A stretch of DNA of 64,000 nucleotides from Magicicada septendecula (GCA_034769895.1 JAWRYS010001442.1:496001-560000), one strand, 5' to 3'; shown: positions 33,055-46,180, numbered from the stretch's first letter. Made by a program: numbers and translations. Notes: a model not told the origin generated them from the sequence alone.

Positions 33055-35223
33055 TGTAAAGTGTAATACGTGTTTTGTCTCTCGTAATTTGTACAAATCT
33101 AATAATCGTACTTTCTAAATTGTATGTTATTTAGCCTCACTATTGGGATAGCCAATTTGTTACATCTAGAATTGAATCTATGGGTTATTTATCAGAATTT
33201 GTATCTTGTTTAACTCGGTTATTATTTGTATATACTTTGTTAATATTAAATTAAGGATGAGTATCTGTTCATGGGGATGTTTGTTGAGAGCCAATTTGCA
33301 ATCACCGTTTGCAAATAAAATGTTATTGGTGAAATATCAATAATAAATTTTTATTCAAATTTACTTATATAGTATATGGTTTGTTTATTCTGTAATTAAC
33401 TCTCTTTTAATCTTTTCTTTCAGCAATGAATATGATAACTTGTGTTCATTAAAACATATCTAAAAAAAATCTGCTAAGACTTTCAAATGATGAGTGTTAC
33501 CAACTTAATCTAATTACTGAAGTCAACTCAGAGTATCAGATATTTTGTTCAGTATATCATACCCATTTTGTATTCATGAAATAAGAAACAAATAAACCTT
33601 TTTCTGTATTTTGTAAACTCAAAACTCAAATCCTTTATTTATTCTTTAACTTGTTCTAAATGTCAAATATAATTCTTAACAAAGTTTGGCCTGCTGTATT
33701 TTAATATGCTCAGAGTGGCAGCAGTAACTATTATATCTCAGGCATTTTAAACATTTCATATTTTACATTTAATGAATAAAATACAATTATAATGTGTTAA
33801 GTAGGTCCTTTTGGCTACGATATAACAACGGTTTTGATAGGGAAAGTACCAAAATACATATGATTAGAAATAGTCACAATGTGTCTTAAAAGGATTATAT
33901 AAAGAGTGTAAAACAGTTCAGTGTATAGGTTAGATTATTAAAATGTTTTTTAGACTTAATTAGCTTTAGATTATATTAGCACTATACATCAATGGTTGTT
34001 TGTGCTTAAGTCCATACTATTAATTATTATTCTTCTCAGTAGAAGTTCAAAAAATAGTTTTTATAAAAAGTGTACTCAATGTATTTGAAACCTTTAATCT
34101 AGGCTTAACAGGGACTGGACCAGATTAATTTTAGATCAAAAATACTTCTCTCCCTGTGTCAATTGTTCCAATTTCTTCATAGATGTCCTGGTTTAATCCT
34201 GTAGAGTCCTGTAACACTTCTTTCTTCTATTTTAATCTTGATAAATATAATTATTTAATTGTTTATATTGAGATGCACTGATATAACATATATTATAATT
34301 TACCTTGGTCACTATAAGTTGTTTAAATCAACCTTTCTTCATTCAGATGCCAATAATAATCCTTCTTTTTTTCTATCAACATATTAGTTGCTAAGGCCTA
34401 CCTTAGATATCTCCCTGGTTTCCAATGTAACCGTTTTTATATCACCCTGGTGATCTCATATTATTAATATAAACAAACTCTTACTAGTTTGTATTTCATT
34501 TTTTTAAAAGGATATACCTTTTTTATAAGAGCTTTAATCTTCATTTTATTTGTTTCTTTGTTCTTCTGATAAAAAACTGATCATTTTGACTTCACTCTTG
34601 ACTATTTTCTGATCTATATTTCCTGAGATAATTATTTACACTTTTTTATTATTTTTGTTCCAAACTTATTTATTGTTATTTTCTTTTGTACCTTTCACTT
34701 TCTTAAATTCATTTTATAAATTTAGTAACCTTTTAACATAACTGACATTGTTTCCTTATTATTTTAATAGAAATTCTTATTCATATGACTTAACTGACTA
34801 AGCTCAATATGCCTAGTTTTACAAAAATCTTTGACTATGATTTTGGTACTTTCTTGTTAACAAGTTTTTTGTTTGACATTAGTGTTTTTAACACTATCAT
34901 ACATAATATTGATTAATGTGTCACAAACTAATTACTAATAACTATTAGTAATATATTATAATTCCTCTTAACTGACTGTGTTTATAAATTTACAGTCTGC
35001 ACAAATAAAACAAAATTCCATAAGTAAGTTCATTAACAGTTTTCTTCTTACTTATCATCATCGACATCATTTTAACTATGACAAACACAACATATAATAA
35101 TCAATTAAAATTAAACATGTTCAATCAAGTCTTTCTTAAAAATCTTATGTCTCTTGGTACTTTTTAATAATATAATCATAGTATATTTATCTTACTAGGG
35201 CATGGTAAAAATGTCATGTAACA
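33055..35223 (-). repeat. Element 3 3' LTR
   Basis: It begins TGTAAAGTGTAATACG and ends ATGTCATGTAACA, with the C-run polypurine tract just beyond. It matches 40460-42621 with scattered substitutions, roughly a couple of percent by eye. A primer-site-like block lies inside it at 33134-33162. Confidence 0.9.
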
Positions 35224-35227
35224 TAAT

Positions 35228-35238
35228 GCCCCCCCCCC
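35228..35238 (-). promoter_or_regulatory. Element 3 polypurine tract
   Basis: The minus strand has ten G residues followed by CATTA next to the 3' LTR start (TGTTACATGAC). It primes plus-strand DNA synthesis in this class of element. Confidence 0.75.
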
Positions 35239-35255
35239 AAGAAAAACAGGTTATT

Positions 35256-36550
35256 TTAGTAATAAATAGATTGCTTAAATATGCTGATTGACTTTACCAT
35301 TACTTTCTCAATTTCCATTATACATTTTATTTCGGCTTGATTATATACGCTCTTTACGTTGTTAGTTTCAGTTTTGGATAATTCATAAGTATTATTATTG
35401 TTATCCTTCGTTATTGTATATGGTCCTGTATAAAACAATAATAACTTTTTAGTTATTCCTTCAACAGAACTGGGTAGATGTCTATTTTTTAGCAAAACTT
35501 TTCGCCCATAGAGTATTTTAAAATCCTGTTATTATCTCTTTCTTCTTTTCTCTTCTGTGGCTCAGTTGTGTGCAACACTCGATTATGTATTTCGATAATA
35601 GGTAATTCTTTTTTTTCCATAAAAGGGAATTCAATTAATTATATTATATCCCTAGGTGGTGGTCAGTTAAACATAACTTGGTATGGACTAGTTCCTATGG
35701 TTTCGTGGTAAGCTAGGTTGAGGAATGTTTCGGCAGCTTCGACATATTTACTCCAGTCTCTATGTTCTTAATGACAATATATCCTCAGAATCCTACCTAC
35801 TTCACGGAGAACTCGTTCTGCAGGGTTACTTTGGGGATGATACACCGAAGTCTTATAAGTTCTGATTCCCCTATTTAATAATTCCTTTTTCCACTTTTTT
35901 CCTTTAAATTGAGTACCGTGATCGGTTACTATAGTCTCTGGTTTACCCACCTCAGGAATGTATTTTGTTATGATTATGTCCAGAATTTTACGAGTTGTAG
36001 CTTTGCTGATAGGGTATAATTTCGAAAATTTTGAAAAATGATCAAATATTATTACAATATATTTGAACTTACTTCTTCCCCCACTCTTAGGAAATGGACC
36101 ACATATGTCTAAAAATATCTTTTCCAAATTATGGCTCGAAGTGATGGTTATCATAGCGCCATCCTTCCTTTCATTATTCGTTTTTACCATTTGGCAGATT
36201 GTGCATTTTCTAACAGTTTGCCTTACTTGCTTATTGATCCCCTTTATGTAGACGTGTTCACTTAATGCTTTTACAAATTTAAGGGGTCCCATGTGTCCAT
36301 ATCTTATATGATAGTCTATGATTATTGACGATTCAACACTCTTAGGAATATATAATTTCCATTCCTGTTTTCGGGACGTTGGACATGTAAATATTAAATT
36401 ATTATAGATACAACAAAATGCTAAAATTGTGGGGTCATTGCTTGCCAATCTTTCTTTAATTAACTTTAGTTTTATGTCTAAATTCTGATGAATTTCTATC
36501 TGTTTTAATACTTCTGCTAAATCTTCTCTTGATTTCAGTATGTGATACAC
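35256..36550 (-). pseudogene. pol: Element 3 integrase
   Basis: The zinc domain (YHIRYGHMGP and CTICQMVKTN) is followed by the DDE core: IFLDICGPFPKS, IVTDHGTQF and NPAERVLREVG, all three acidic residues kept. The main frame stops at 35768. The C-terminal domain with a GPYTI motif appears in 35495-35256, and the 270 bp between are out of frame. It lies in the same reading frame as RNase H, separated by one TGA. Confidence 0.85.
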
Positions 36551-36934
36551 TCATCCAATGTTTTCTTTTTCTACTTCGTAAGTTCCGTTTGCAATATTAA
36601 TTCTGGATAATCCATCAGCTACAATATTTTGTTTCCCAGGTACATACTCCCAATTTATATGGTACTCTTGTAATATCAAAATCCATCTTGTTAGTCGACC
36701 ATGATTTAGTTTGCATCTTTTTAGGAAAGATATGGATTTATGATCCGAACTTACTGTTATTTTATATCCTAAAATATAGGTACGGTACTTTAAGCAGGCA
36801 AACACCACACTGAGGAGTTCTTTTTCTGTAACTGTATAATTTCTTTCGCAAGCACTCAAAACTCTACTAGCAAAACTGATCACTAAATGGTTTCCTACTT
36901 CATCTTCTTGATATAACTCAACACCTAAACTCAC
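36551..36934 (-). pseudogene. pol: Element 3 RNase H
   Basis: The frame contains VISFASRVLSACERNYTV, TEKELLSVVFACLKY with the catalytic Glu, ITVSSDHKSISFL with an Asp, and VPGKQNIVADGLSRI. The first catalytic segment (usually TDAS) lies in the break above 36934. The frame ends at a TGA (36551-36553) directly continuous with the integrase frame below. Confidence 0.85.
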
Positions 36935-36951
36935 ATTACTTGCATCAGAAT

Positions 36952-38012
36952 TTAAATAGAACCACTGGTTAAATCTGGGTGGTGTAACATGACACTATTT
37001 AAGAACTTAGTCTTGATTAAATGAAAGTTATCTTCTTCAGCTTTACCCCATTTCCATTTGTTCTTAATAGAAAGTAGATTTTGAAATTTAGTAGTCAGTT
37101 CGGAATAATTTTGTTGGAACTTGCGATAATAATTACAAATACCTAGAAATGATTGTAATTGTTTGATGCTTCTAGGTCTGGGAAAATTTTGTATAACTTC
37201 TACTTTCTCAGGCGACGGCGTGATCCCAGTTTCAGAGAGTGTAAACCCAAGAAATTTTAATTCCTGAGTTATGAATTTAGATTTATTTAACTTCAGTGTA
37301 ATATTATTTTGTTGGAGTTTCCTGAGTACAATTTCAATACGATAACAGTGTTCATCGCATGTTTTATAGGTAATAAGAATATCATCTACATATACTGTTG
37401 CGAACTCTAACGCTTCTTTTCCTAGTATCTGGTCCATGCACTGGATAAAAATGGCGACAGAATTAACCAACCCGAAAGGTAAGCGTTTAAATTGGTAGTT
37501 TCTTCCTTCGAAGATGAAGGCAATATACTGGCGACTGTCAGGGTGCAACTCTATTTGCCAGTATCCGCAAACAGCATCCCAACTACTCATAAACTTACAA
37601 CCATGGAATTTCTTCATAGTTTCTTCTATCTCTATTGGAGAGTTGCGATCAGTTATTATAATTTTATTTATTTCCCGCGCATCAAGGCACAACCGTACTT
37701 GTCCATCTTTTTAGGAATCGCCACAATGGGATTGGTATATGGGGAACTACTTCGTTCTATAATATCTTCTTGAATCATCCTTGCTATTTATTTTCTAACT
37801 GCCTCTTTTGACGATTGAGCAATAGGATACGATTTCTTATTGAAATTAACGGAGTCATGAAATTTTAACTGGCATACGAAATCCTTCGCCTTTCCAGGAG
37901 AATCGGAAAATACATTACGATACGTTTTATATATTTCTATTAATTTTTTCTTCTGTTCCACACTGATGGCCTCGGTATACTCCTTTCCTTGAAATGACAA
38001 TATTTTCTGCAT
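36952..38012 (-). pseudogene. pol: Element 3 reverse transcriptase
   Basis: The leader 38012-37788 holds YRNVFSDSPGKAKDF, the usual pre-RT segment, and is closed by a stop. The RT entry (SSSPYTNPIVAIPK) lies between 37780 and 37700, and a frameshift follows near 37690. The core is in 37692-36952: KFMSSWDAVCGYWQIEL (motif A, with Asp), RLPFGLVNSVAIF, TVYVDDILITY with an intact YVDD box, and FLGICNYYRKF. A further frame change near 36950 leads to RNase H. Confidence 0.9.
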
Positions 38013-38056
38013 TTTTTCCTGCCATAATGCTGATTCTGTTACGATCTCTTTATCTC

Positions 38057-38679
38057 CTATGGGGGTGTCCTTATTATTTCCCTAACGTGGTATGATTTTC
38101 TGTACTGAGGGGCTATTGAGCTTCCTATTATCTCAGCAGTCCATTCATAACCTTCTGAGCTCAGTGTTATTTTTCCACTGGCTAAACTAATAATCGCATA
38201 GTGACGCCTTAGCGTATCACAGCATGTCAACACCTTAAAAGGTAACCCTTGGGCCACCGGAAACACCATAGGAATTCCTACTCCCAAACTCGTAACATTC
38301 AGACTTACTTGTTGTTTTATTGTCTTGTTTGTTTGCCCGTCGCTCCTATAATAGCAATATTATTAATAGGCAATGTGGATACTTTTTCCGTACTCAACTC
38401 CTGTATTCTGTTCAGCTCTAATCTGTCTATTAAAGAAATGTTTGCTCCTGTATCTATCATAACTTCAGTTAGCACCCCATGTAATTCTACTTTGATGTAT
38501 ACTATGTCCTCATTCGGTTTATGTTCTTCCGTGGTAATCTCTTCCAACAAATATCTCTGTATATTTTTTAAATAAAAGTTTGTTATCACGGTTATTGGTT
38601 CTTTGTTATTATTATTAGGGTTTATATCTCTCCTCAACCCTGCGTCCGCTCCCAGTGATGGGCAGTCGAATGTTCTCAC
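38057..38679 (-). pseudogene. pol: Element 3 protease
   Basis: The aspartic protease active site EVMIDTGANISLIDR lies at about residues 70-84 of the frame 38679-38317, with INNIAIIGATGKQTRQ, the flap-to-C-terminal part, near its end. The frame then breaks near 38300, and the linker to RT (38287-38057) continues in another frame. One catalytic Asp per monomer is retained. Confidence 0.8.
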
Positions 38680-40356
38680 TGCGGCCTCTCGTTTTCCATA
38701 TTTACATAACTGTTGGTTTGTTGAACTGGTTCATTGGTGTTTTGGTTTCCAGAGGGTGTCTCCCTTCTTCTGTCCCAGCTTCTGGATCTCTGATAGACTT
38801 CTCTATTATCATTCCATTGTCTCCTATTGTCATTATCTCTTTCATATCGTCGGTCATAAGTTCTGTCATTATTAAAATTCTGACGCCTTCCTTGAAATCG
38901 CCTGTTATTCGGATTTCTATTATATACATCCGTCCGTACGTGGTTTATTGGCTGTCGATTGTCGTGTGGTTGTTCCTTGTTCCTATCATGCCAAACCTCA
39001 GTTCTTCTTCGACTGCTGTAATAGTAATTTTCCCTCTCAAAACCTTCTAAGAGAGCCTCCATCTCTCCAATAGTTTTTATCTGTCCACACCGAGAGCCCG
39101 TACAATCTCTTCTCCAAAATAATATGACAATTTGGCTATTAGACACTCCTCAGGGATTTTTGGTTGTAAATGTCGAGCTACCCAGACTTCGCCCAACAAA
39201 TAAGCAGTCATTGTCTGTCCTCTTCTAGCATCATATCTGCCAGTGTTGAAATTGTCTCGGACTATATTTTGGATGGACTCAGACCAATACTTTATTTTAA
39301 AAATTCGTTTAAATTCATTAAAATTGGTGATTTCATTTCTTACTGCCTTCCACCAGTTATCATTACTATTTTTGAAACTATCATCTAGGAGATTCTTTAT
39401 TATTGGTCACCGATTTTCTTTGGTTCTATTCAAACCTTCTTCTAACCTCTCTAAAAATTCTAGAGCGTTCTGACGATATTCTTTAAAGTTTATCACTTCT
39501 TTATTTTCTGCGATTAGTGTAGGTACATAGTTTATTGGTCTATGTTTTAGTACCTCTATCTCTTCCTTAAGGTTGTTTATATCCTTCTGTTAAATTTCAT
39601 CTATTTTCTCCCTGTTGTTTGTAACTTGATTTTGTACTTGTATTATCTTGGTTTCAGAATGATTGTATTGTTCCCCTACCTTATTTTGTAGTATTTCTAA
39701 TTGCTCCTGAGTATCCTTGTGAAGTATAACAATACTAGTTTTGCTGTTATCTTCCAATTCAGTTATTTTGTTTATCAACTCTTCGCGCAGTTGACTTAAA
39801 TTTTCCTCCGTTTTCTCAACCTTCTGGTTAGTTTCTAAAATTCTATTCCTTATTTCATCTTTATACTCTTCTAATGCTGTTTGAATTCCTCTTTATTTTT
39901 CTCACTCTCTTCCTTCAACAGTCCTTTTTAATCTTCATTACTTTGTCTAATATCTTCCTTCAACTGTTGTTGTAATGTTCCATTATAACTTTCAATTTTT
40001 TTATTTAATTCCTCATGATCTCCCATCAATTGTTTCTTTAATTCCTCATTATCTTTATCCTTTTTCTCATTATCCTCCTTAATTTTTTTCAATAAATATT
40101 CGCTGGCTTTGTTATTCTCTTCCATTAGAATTCTCAACATCTCCTGCATGCTCATGTCTTCCTTTCGTATAGGTTTATCTGGTTGATCACCTGGTGTATC
40201 CCTTACCACTGTTTCCATTTCATCAGCGACTGTTATTGGGGTCTCTCTTACCATTATTTCTACTTCTCCAACTGTGGTTGCTTCCTTATCTTCTATATTT
40301 AACTCTATCTCTTCTTCTTCTATTCGTTTCCGTGACGTTGCTCTTCTCCTTGACAT
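38676..40356 (-). pseudogene. gag: Element 3 gag
   Basis: It starts at ATG 40354-40356 (MSRRRATSRKR). The N-terminal part is acidic, then a long coiled-coil region rich in Glu, Lys, Asn and Gln (about 40200-39600), closed by a stop at 39928 and resuming in other frames. A capsid segment follows (39520-39110): NFKEYRQNALEFLERLEEG, NDNWWKAVRNEITNFNEF, IFKIKYWSESIQNIV, IPEECLIAKLSYYFGE, with an in-frame TGA near 39410. The C-terminal part (39146-38676) is arginine-rich (RNPNNRRFQGRRQNF, RRYERDNDNRRQWNDNR) and replaces the zinc knuckle as nucleic-acid binder. A GDQPDK motif near residue 60 is shared with element 4's gag. Confidence 0.75.
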
Positions 40357-40436
40357 CTCTGTTGTTAATCGTAGCCGCCACTAGAGTAGAAATCACTGTA
40401 AACTCACAATAAGAATACAAAGCTATTCTATTTCTA

Positions 40437-40456
40437 GCCTCACTAGTTGGGCTCCA
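40437..40456 (-). promoter_or_regulatory. Element 3 primer-binding site
   Basis: The minus strand reads TGGAGCCCAACTAGTGAGGC, separated from the LTR end (..TTACA) by AAT. It resembles but does not equal the tRNA-Lys site TGGCGCCCAACGTGGGGC of element 4; the spacer is the same. Confidence 0.65.
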
Positions 40457-40459
40457 ATT

Positions 40460-42621
40460 TGTAACGTGTAATACGTGTTTTCTCTCTCGAAAATTGTACA
40501 AATCTAATAATCGTACTTTCTAAATTGTATGTTATTTAGCCTCACTATTGGGATAGCCAATTTGTTACATCTAGAATTGAATCTATGGGTTATTTATCAG
40601 AATTTGTATCTTGTTTAACTCGGTTATTATTTGTATATACTTTGTTAATATTAAATTAAGGATGAGTATCTGTTCATGGGGATGTTTGTTGAGCGCCAAT
40701 TTGCAATCACCGTTTGCAAATAAAATGTTATTGGTGAAATATCAATAATAAATTTTTATTCAAATTTATTTATATAGTATATGGTTTCTTTATTCTGTAA
40801 TTAACTATCTTTTAATCTTTTCTTTCAGCAATAAATATGATAACTTGTGTTCAATAAAACATATCTAAAAAAAATCTGCTAATGCTTTCAGATGATGAGT
40901 GTTACCAACTTAATCTAATTACTGAAGTCAACTCACAGTATCAGATATTTTGTTCAGTATATCATACCCATTTTGTATTCATGAAATAAAAAACAAATAA
41001 ACCTTTTTCTGTATTTTGTAAACTCAAAACTCAAATCCTTTATTTATTCTTTAACTTGTTCTAAATGTCAAATATAATTCTTAACAAAGTTTGGCCAGCT
41101 GTATTTTAATATGCTCAGAGTGGCAGCAGAAACTATTATATCTCAGGCATTTCAAACATTTCATATTTTACATTTAATGAATAAAATACAATTATAATGT
41201 GTTAAGTAGGTCCTTTTGGCTACGATATAACAACGGTTTTGATAGGGAAAGTACCAAAATACATATGATTAGAAATAGTCACAATGTGTCTTAAAAGGAT
41301 TATATAAAGAGTGTAAAACAGTTCAGTGTATAGGTTAGGTTATTAAAATGTTTTTTAGACTTAATTAGCTTTAGATTATATTAGCACTATACATCAATGG
41401 TTGTTTGTGCTTAAGTCCATACTATTAATTATTATTCTTCTCAGTAGAAGTTCAAAAAATAATTGTTATAAAAAGTGTACTCAATGTCTTTGAAACCTTT
41501 AATCTAGGCTTAACAGGGACTGGACCAGATTAATTTTAGATCAAAAATACTTCTCTCCTTGTGTCAATTGGTCCAATTTCATCATAGATGTCCTGGTTTA
41601 AATCTGCAGAGTCCTGTAACACTTCTTTCTTCTATTTTTATCTTGATAAATATAATTATTTAATTGTTTATATTGAGATGCACTGATATAACATATATTA
41701 TAATTTACCTTAGTCACTATAAGTTGTTTAAATCAACCTTTCTTCATTCAGATGCCAATAATACTCCTTCTTTTTTTCTATCAACATATTAGTTGCTAAG
41801 GCCTACCTTAGATATCTCCCTGGTTTCCAATGTAACCGTTTTTATATCACCCTGGTGATCTCATATTATTAATATAAACAAACTCTTACTATTTCGTATT
41901 TTATTTTCTTTAAAAGGATATACCTTTTTTATAAGAGCTTTAATCTTCATTTTATTTGTTTCGTTGTTCTTCTGATAAAAAACTGATCATTTTGACATCA
42001 CTCTTGTCTATTTTCTGATCTATATTTCCTGAGTTAATGATTTACACTTTTTTATTATTTTTGTTCCAAACTTATTGATTATTATTTTCTTTTGTACCTT
42101 TCACTTTCTTAAATTTATTTTATACTTTTAGTAATCTTTTAACATAACTGACATTGTTTCCTTATTATTTTAATAGAAATTCTTATTCATATCACTTAAC
42201 TGACTAAGCTCAATATGCCTAGTTTTACAAAAATCTTTGACTATGATTTTGGTACTTTCTTGTTAACAAGTTTTTTGTTTGACATTAGTGTTTTTAACAC
42301 TATCATACATAATATTGATTAATGTGTCACAAACTAATTACTAATAACTATTAGTAATATATTATAATTCCTCTTAACTGACTGTGTTTATAAATTTACA
42401 GTCTGCACAAATAAAACAAAATTCCATAAGTAAGTTCATTAACAGTTTTTTTCTTACTTATCATCATCAACATCATTTTAACTATGATAAACACAACATA
42501 TAATAAACAATTAAAATAAAACATGTTCAATCAAGTCTTTCTTAAAAATCTTATGTCTCTTGGTACTTTTTACTAATATAATCATAGTATATTTATGTTG
42601 CTTGGGCATGGTAAAAATGTC
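40460..42621 (-). repeat. Element 3 5' LTR, outer 8 bp missing
   Basis: The LTR reads TGTAACGTGTAATACG from the internal side and ends at GGTAAAAATGTC, eight bases short of the other copy. It contains the internal primer-site-like block at 40539-40567. Confidence 0.9.
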
Positions 42622-42915
42622 TTTAGCCTTTCATATGGCAATCTCTTGAAGTCTGTTGCAGTTTCGGAATCTGGGAAGTCGGAGTGTATCGTCGAGGGAA
42701 CGGGTGAATTAGACCACACATTCAGACACGGCGTTCGAGATCTTCTACGATCAATGGCTGTCAACAAAGACTGAATTAGGAGCAACTTGGACGGACACAT
42801 CGCTCACTAGGAAACCCTGAGATCTTCCCACCTTGGAGGATAACGGCCGGTGTGAAAGCGTAGGAGCAGGCCAGGAAGATAGTCCGGACTGTACCAACAT
42901 AACCCATCAAATCCA
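42622..42915. other. G+C-richer block of unknown origin at the right edge of element 3
   Basis: About 290 bp of balanced composition abut the truncated LTR, then AT-rich DNA resumes. A 73-codon minus-strand frame crosses the LTR edge but matches no family I know. It may be the sequence brought in when the right junction of element 3 was deleted. Confidence 0.4.
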
Positions 42916-44389
42916 GAAAAGTGAAATTATAAAAAACTTTACAGAGTAGAAAACAATTAGAGACTTTTTCAATTTGTTGTCAAATATTTTCAAAACTTAT
43001 ATATTTTCAAACTCATAATTTTCAGATGTAATTGTATATGTCTTATGTATTGAAAATGGAATAACCAATAAACGTATTAAATCACCCTATCAAATTTTTT
43101 TTGCAAGTGCAGTCAGCTTCGAACCTGTTACCTTGCTATATATGCGGACGAACGTGTGTAGTGTGCATGTGCACGTGTGTGTATGTGTGCGTGGGAGTTG
43201 AGGCCGTTTGTTTTAAATCATCATAATAATTATATTGCTTACATATTGTTTTACATAAATACATACGCACTGTGGAAAACCATACATATAGCACTGAAAA
43301 ATATATTACCGGTGCTAACTACAGATTTCAGGAATATTCAATTATATATATTATTGAAAGTTATTTTTATAATTTTCCACCTACATTTTCAATACCATTA
43401 GTGAGTAAAAATGATGTTAACGTTTAATATTATACATAGCTGGAAATCCCTACAATCTGTATTCATATAAAATAATCTGTATGCTATAAAATATTTACTA
43501 TGCTGTATGTAACATGCGTTTGTATTTGTATCAACTCTAATATACAATTGATAATTACTGCTTCTATAATTACGTACAATACTAATTAAATGATTATAAC
43601 GCTATCAATAATTTAAATTGTAATATTGTATTAATTACCTTCTGGGGTACTATAATTTTGTATACGTATTTAAATAAAACTGTATGTAAGGAATGTAATT
43701 ATTTTTATGATGTAAAACAATATGATCTCAACTCCCTCAAACACACAAACGGACTTGCGGGCTGATTCACACAGACACAGAGAAATACACAAACACATTC
43801 ACTCAGTTAATTGATCTTATTTTATTTGATATTGTTTCTTGTATCCGTACACAGGTCCTGGTGATACCAAAAAATATTGTCGAATCATCGACACACATAA
43901 TCTAAAATTTGTGTCATACTTACTGACCGATCATCATTAAACGTTTCTTTGTTAAAACTTATAAAATCAATATTTTACGTCGCATTTACGCTACACTTCA
44001 ATCTATTAAATAAAAATGTGTGTCTATTTATTCCCCACATATAACCTTTCTGCTTCTTTACTTTATATTGTTTGTAGCTGACTCTTTTTTTCCAAAACTT
44101 AGTGTATTATTAGTCAAATCTAATTTTAAAACATACATGTTGAAAGTGTTGGTAATATAAATTTTTTAAATAATTCTTTGTTGCTTTCCTTATCTTTTGT
44201 TTTTCTATTTGCTCTCTTTTTGTTCGCTCTTTTTACGATAATATCTTGACATGGGATAGAATTTTGCACTTTACCTTAATAATTAGGGATATTATTTATT
44301 CTGTTCTGCAGTGCATGGAAGATTTGCAATTTCCTGACTAGATGATTCATGTCGATAGGATAGGATGACTGACGGTCGTAGGGCAAAGA
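42916..44389. other. AT-rich stretch, no gene
   Basis: It contains a GT-rich low-complexity patch (about 43150-43195) and an ACACA-rich patch (43735-43800). No coding signal is seen. Confidence 0.5.
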
Positions 44390-45360
44390 AAAAACATTGA
44401 CAGGAGTAGGTAGAAACAAGAAGGAAAAGAATACAGTGGAAAAGGTGCTATTTTTGAAAGAAAAGATGTTACAAGCAAACGAAATTCTAGGTTGACAAAA
44501 AGGAACAAAGCTATACATTATGAGGTTGTTCGTAGGTTGAGAATAACTTTTGAACAGCAGCTTGTCGTCTCCAATATTCTTAAATAAATACATTATGTAC
44601 TTCTCCAATGGCATTTATTCATAATATTTAACTTCATGATAATTTTATAAATATTTGTCTTCATGATTTATATTTTGTTAATATTACTACATTTTTGTAC
44701 CGATTCTATACGATCAATGGTGAACGATTTTCTACATTTGTTGATATCGTCTAAAAATATTAAAATCTGAGACAGCATTAAGGCCGTGTCTGTGTGAACG
44801 CGTGTGTCGGAGGTGTTTTATTAGTTGCTTGTGGAATGTCTCCGGAGTCTATTAAAATTAACTGCGTTTGCGACCTGAATATAAATTATCAGTGACGTTC
44901 TATATTGCGCGCTACGTAAACACTATTAACACATGTACAAATATTTTTAAAACTTCGTTCCATCATTTACCTATAAAACGTGTATATGTTGTGCATAGAA
45001 CACATAATTTAAATTTGATTGTTAATAACAACCTCTTTTTTAAATATTTACACCTGAATTCAAGGTTTTTTAAATATTAATTTAAACCTCTCAAAATGTG
45101 GGCCTTTTCTTTTAGGATTCTTAAAAAATGCTGTTTTTTTATAATTAAATTGTTCTTTTAGTTTCAGTTATAACAACGTAGCGCCTTTATGAAGAATCTC
45201 CATGCTTCAGTGTGTCGTGCTAACAAGCTAATGTTTCCTTGAACATAATTGTAGTAAATACCTCTATCGGTGTAATATTTCATAAATGTATTAACATCAT
45301 CGCTTCAAGCAAATATTATCTGCTATTTTTTACTGATACTCCTCCTAATACTCTCAGGAC
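44390..45360 (+). repeat. Old dispersed repeat, copy 2
   Basis: It is collinear with 9020-10700: TGACAGGAGTAGG, then GTGCTATTTTTGAAAG, GTGTGTCGGAGG, TATCAGTGACGTTCTATATTG, and TTTCAGTTATAACAACG. It lacks the 205-bp palindrome found in copy 1. Just upstream (44340-44400) broken LINE-tail-like words occur, as before copy 1. Confidence 0.5.
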
Positions 45361-46180
45361 TGTTTACCCTTTAATTTCATTAAGTAAGTAATGCTGTCAC
45401 TAAACATGATTAAAATTATTATTAAATGTCTCAAATCTATATTGTACTGTTGTGTTTAAAACAATACACTTTTTTACTAATAAATGCGTTGTTGTGAACT
45501 ATACGTCAACAAAATATTTGCTCACAGAAGTACAAGTGCCCCTTGATATTTAAACAATGAGGTAATTTATACATTTGGTTTAAAAAGACTAACTTTGTCA
45601 AGCACAAAATCAAGAAAATCTTTGTTTTACTTTGCACGGTGCAGGTAGAGATCTAAACTAGCAAAGTAGAGTTTGTAGGTTTCTATGTATTCTATAGATC
45701 TCTCTGCCGATTAGATTTTATAGATCTCCCTTCGCAGACTAAAAAAAGTCGCAATTACTTTATTAAGAATCTTCTATTTTTACTGACCTTTACATTCACC
45801 TAATTATCTACTTTTAAGATTTTAAAGAACAAACGTAATTTTACAAAACCAATGTCCAAGTTTGTAAAATAGTAATAGGAGAAGTGTTTACTTTAATTAA
45901 AATTTACTGTTGGAAAAACCATTTTACACCTTTCTTTCTCTTAGACGTCTATTTATTACACATGTAAGTATTGAAAAATTACTTTTTAACTAAAAATGAG
46001 CAAAACTTACAAAATAATGGGTAAACTATTCATTTAAGCATTTAATTCATTCTTAAAAAATAAACTAATAAGTTACAGTAGTAAGCTTAGATTGTACAAT
46101 GGTCTATTACTAACAGTTATGACACGACCGCAACATCTGTGTTCGGAATAAGTAATAGATACGTTTCAAAAAATACGAAC

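Larger units (their letters stand above)
33055..42621 (-). mobile_element. Element 3: Ty3/gypsy-type LTR retrotransposon nested in element 2
   Basis: LTRs of 2169 bp (33055-35223) and 2162 bp (40460-42621) flank a minus-strand gag-pol region. The left edge interrupts the 3' LTR of element 2. On the right, the last 8 bp expected of the LTR (ATGTAACA) are missing and neither a target duplication nor the rest of element 2's LTR follows, so the right junction was deleted after insertion. All coding parts are present but carry stops and frameshifts. No envelope-like frame is seen. Confidence 0.9.
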
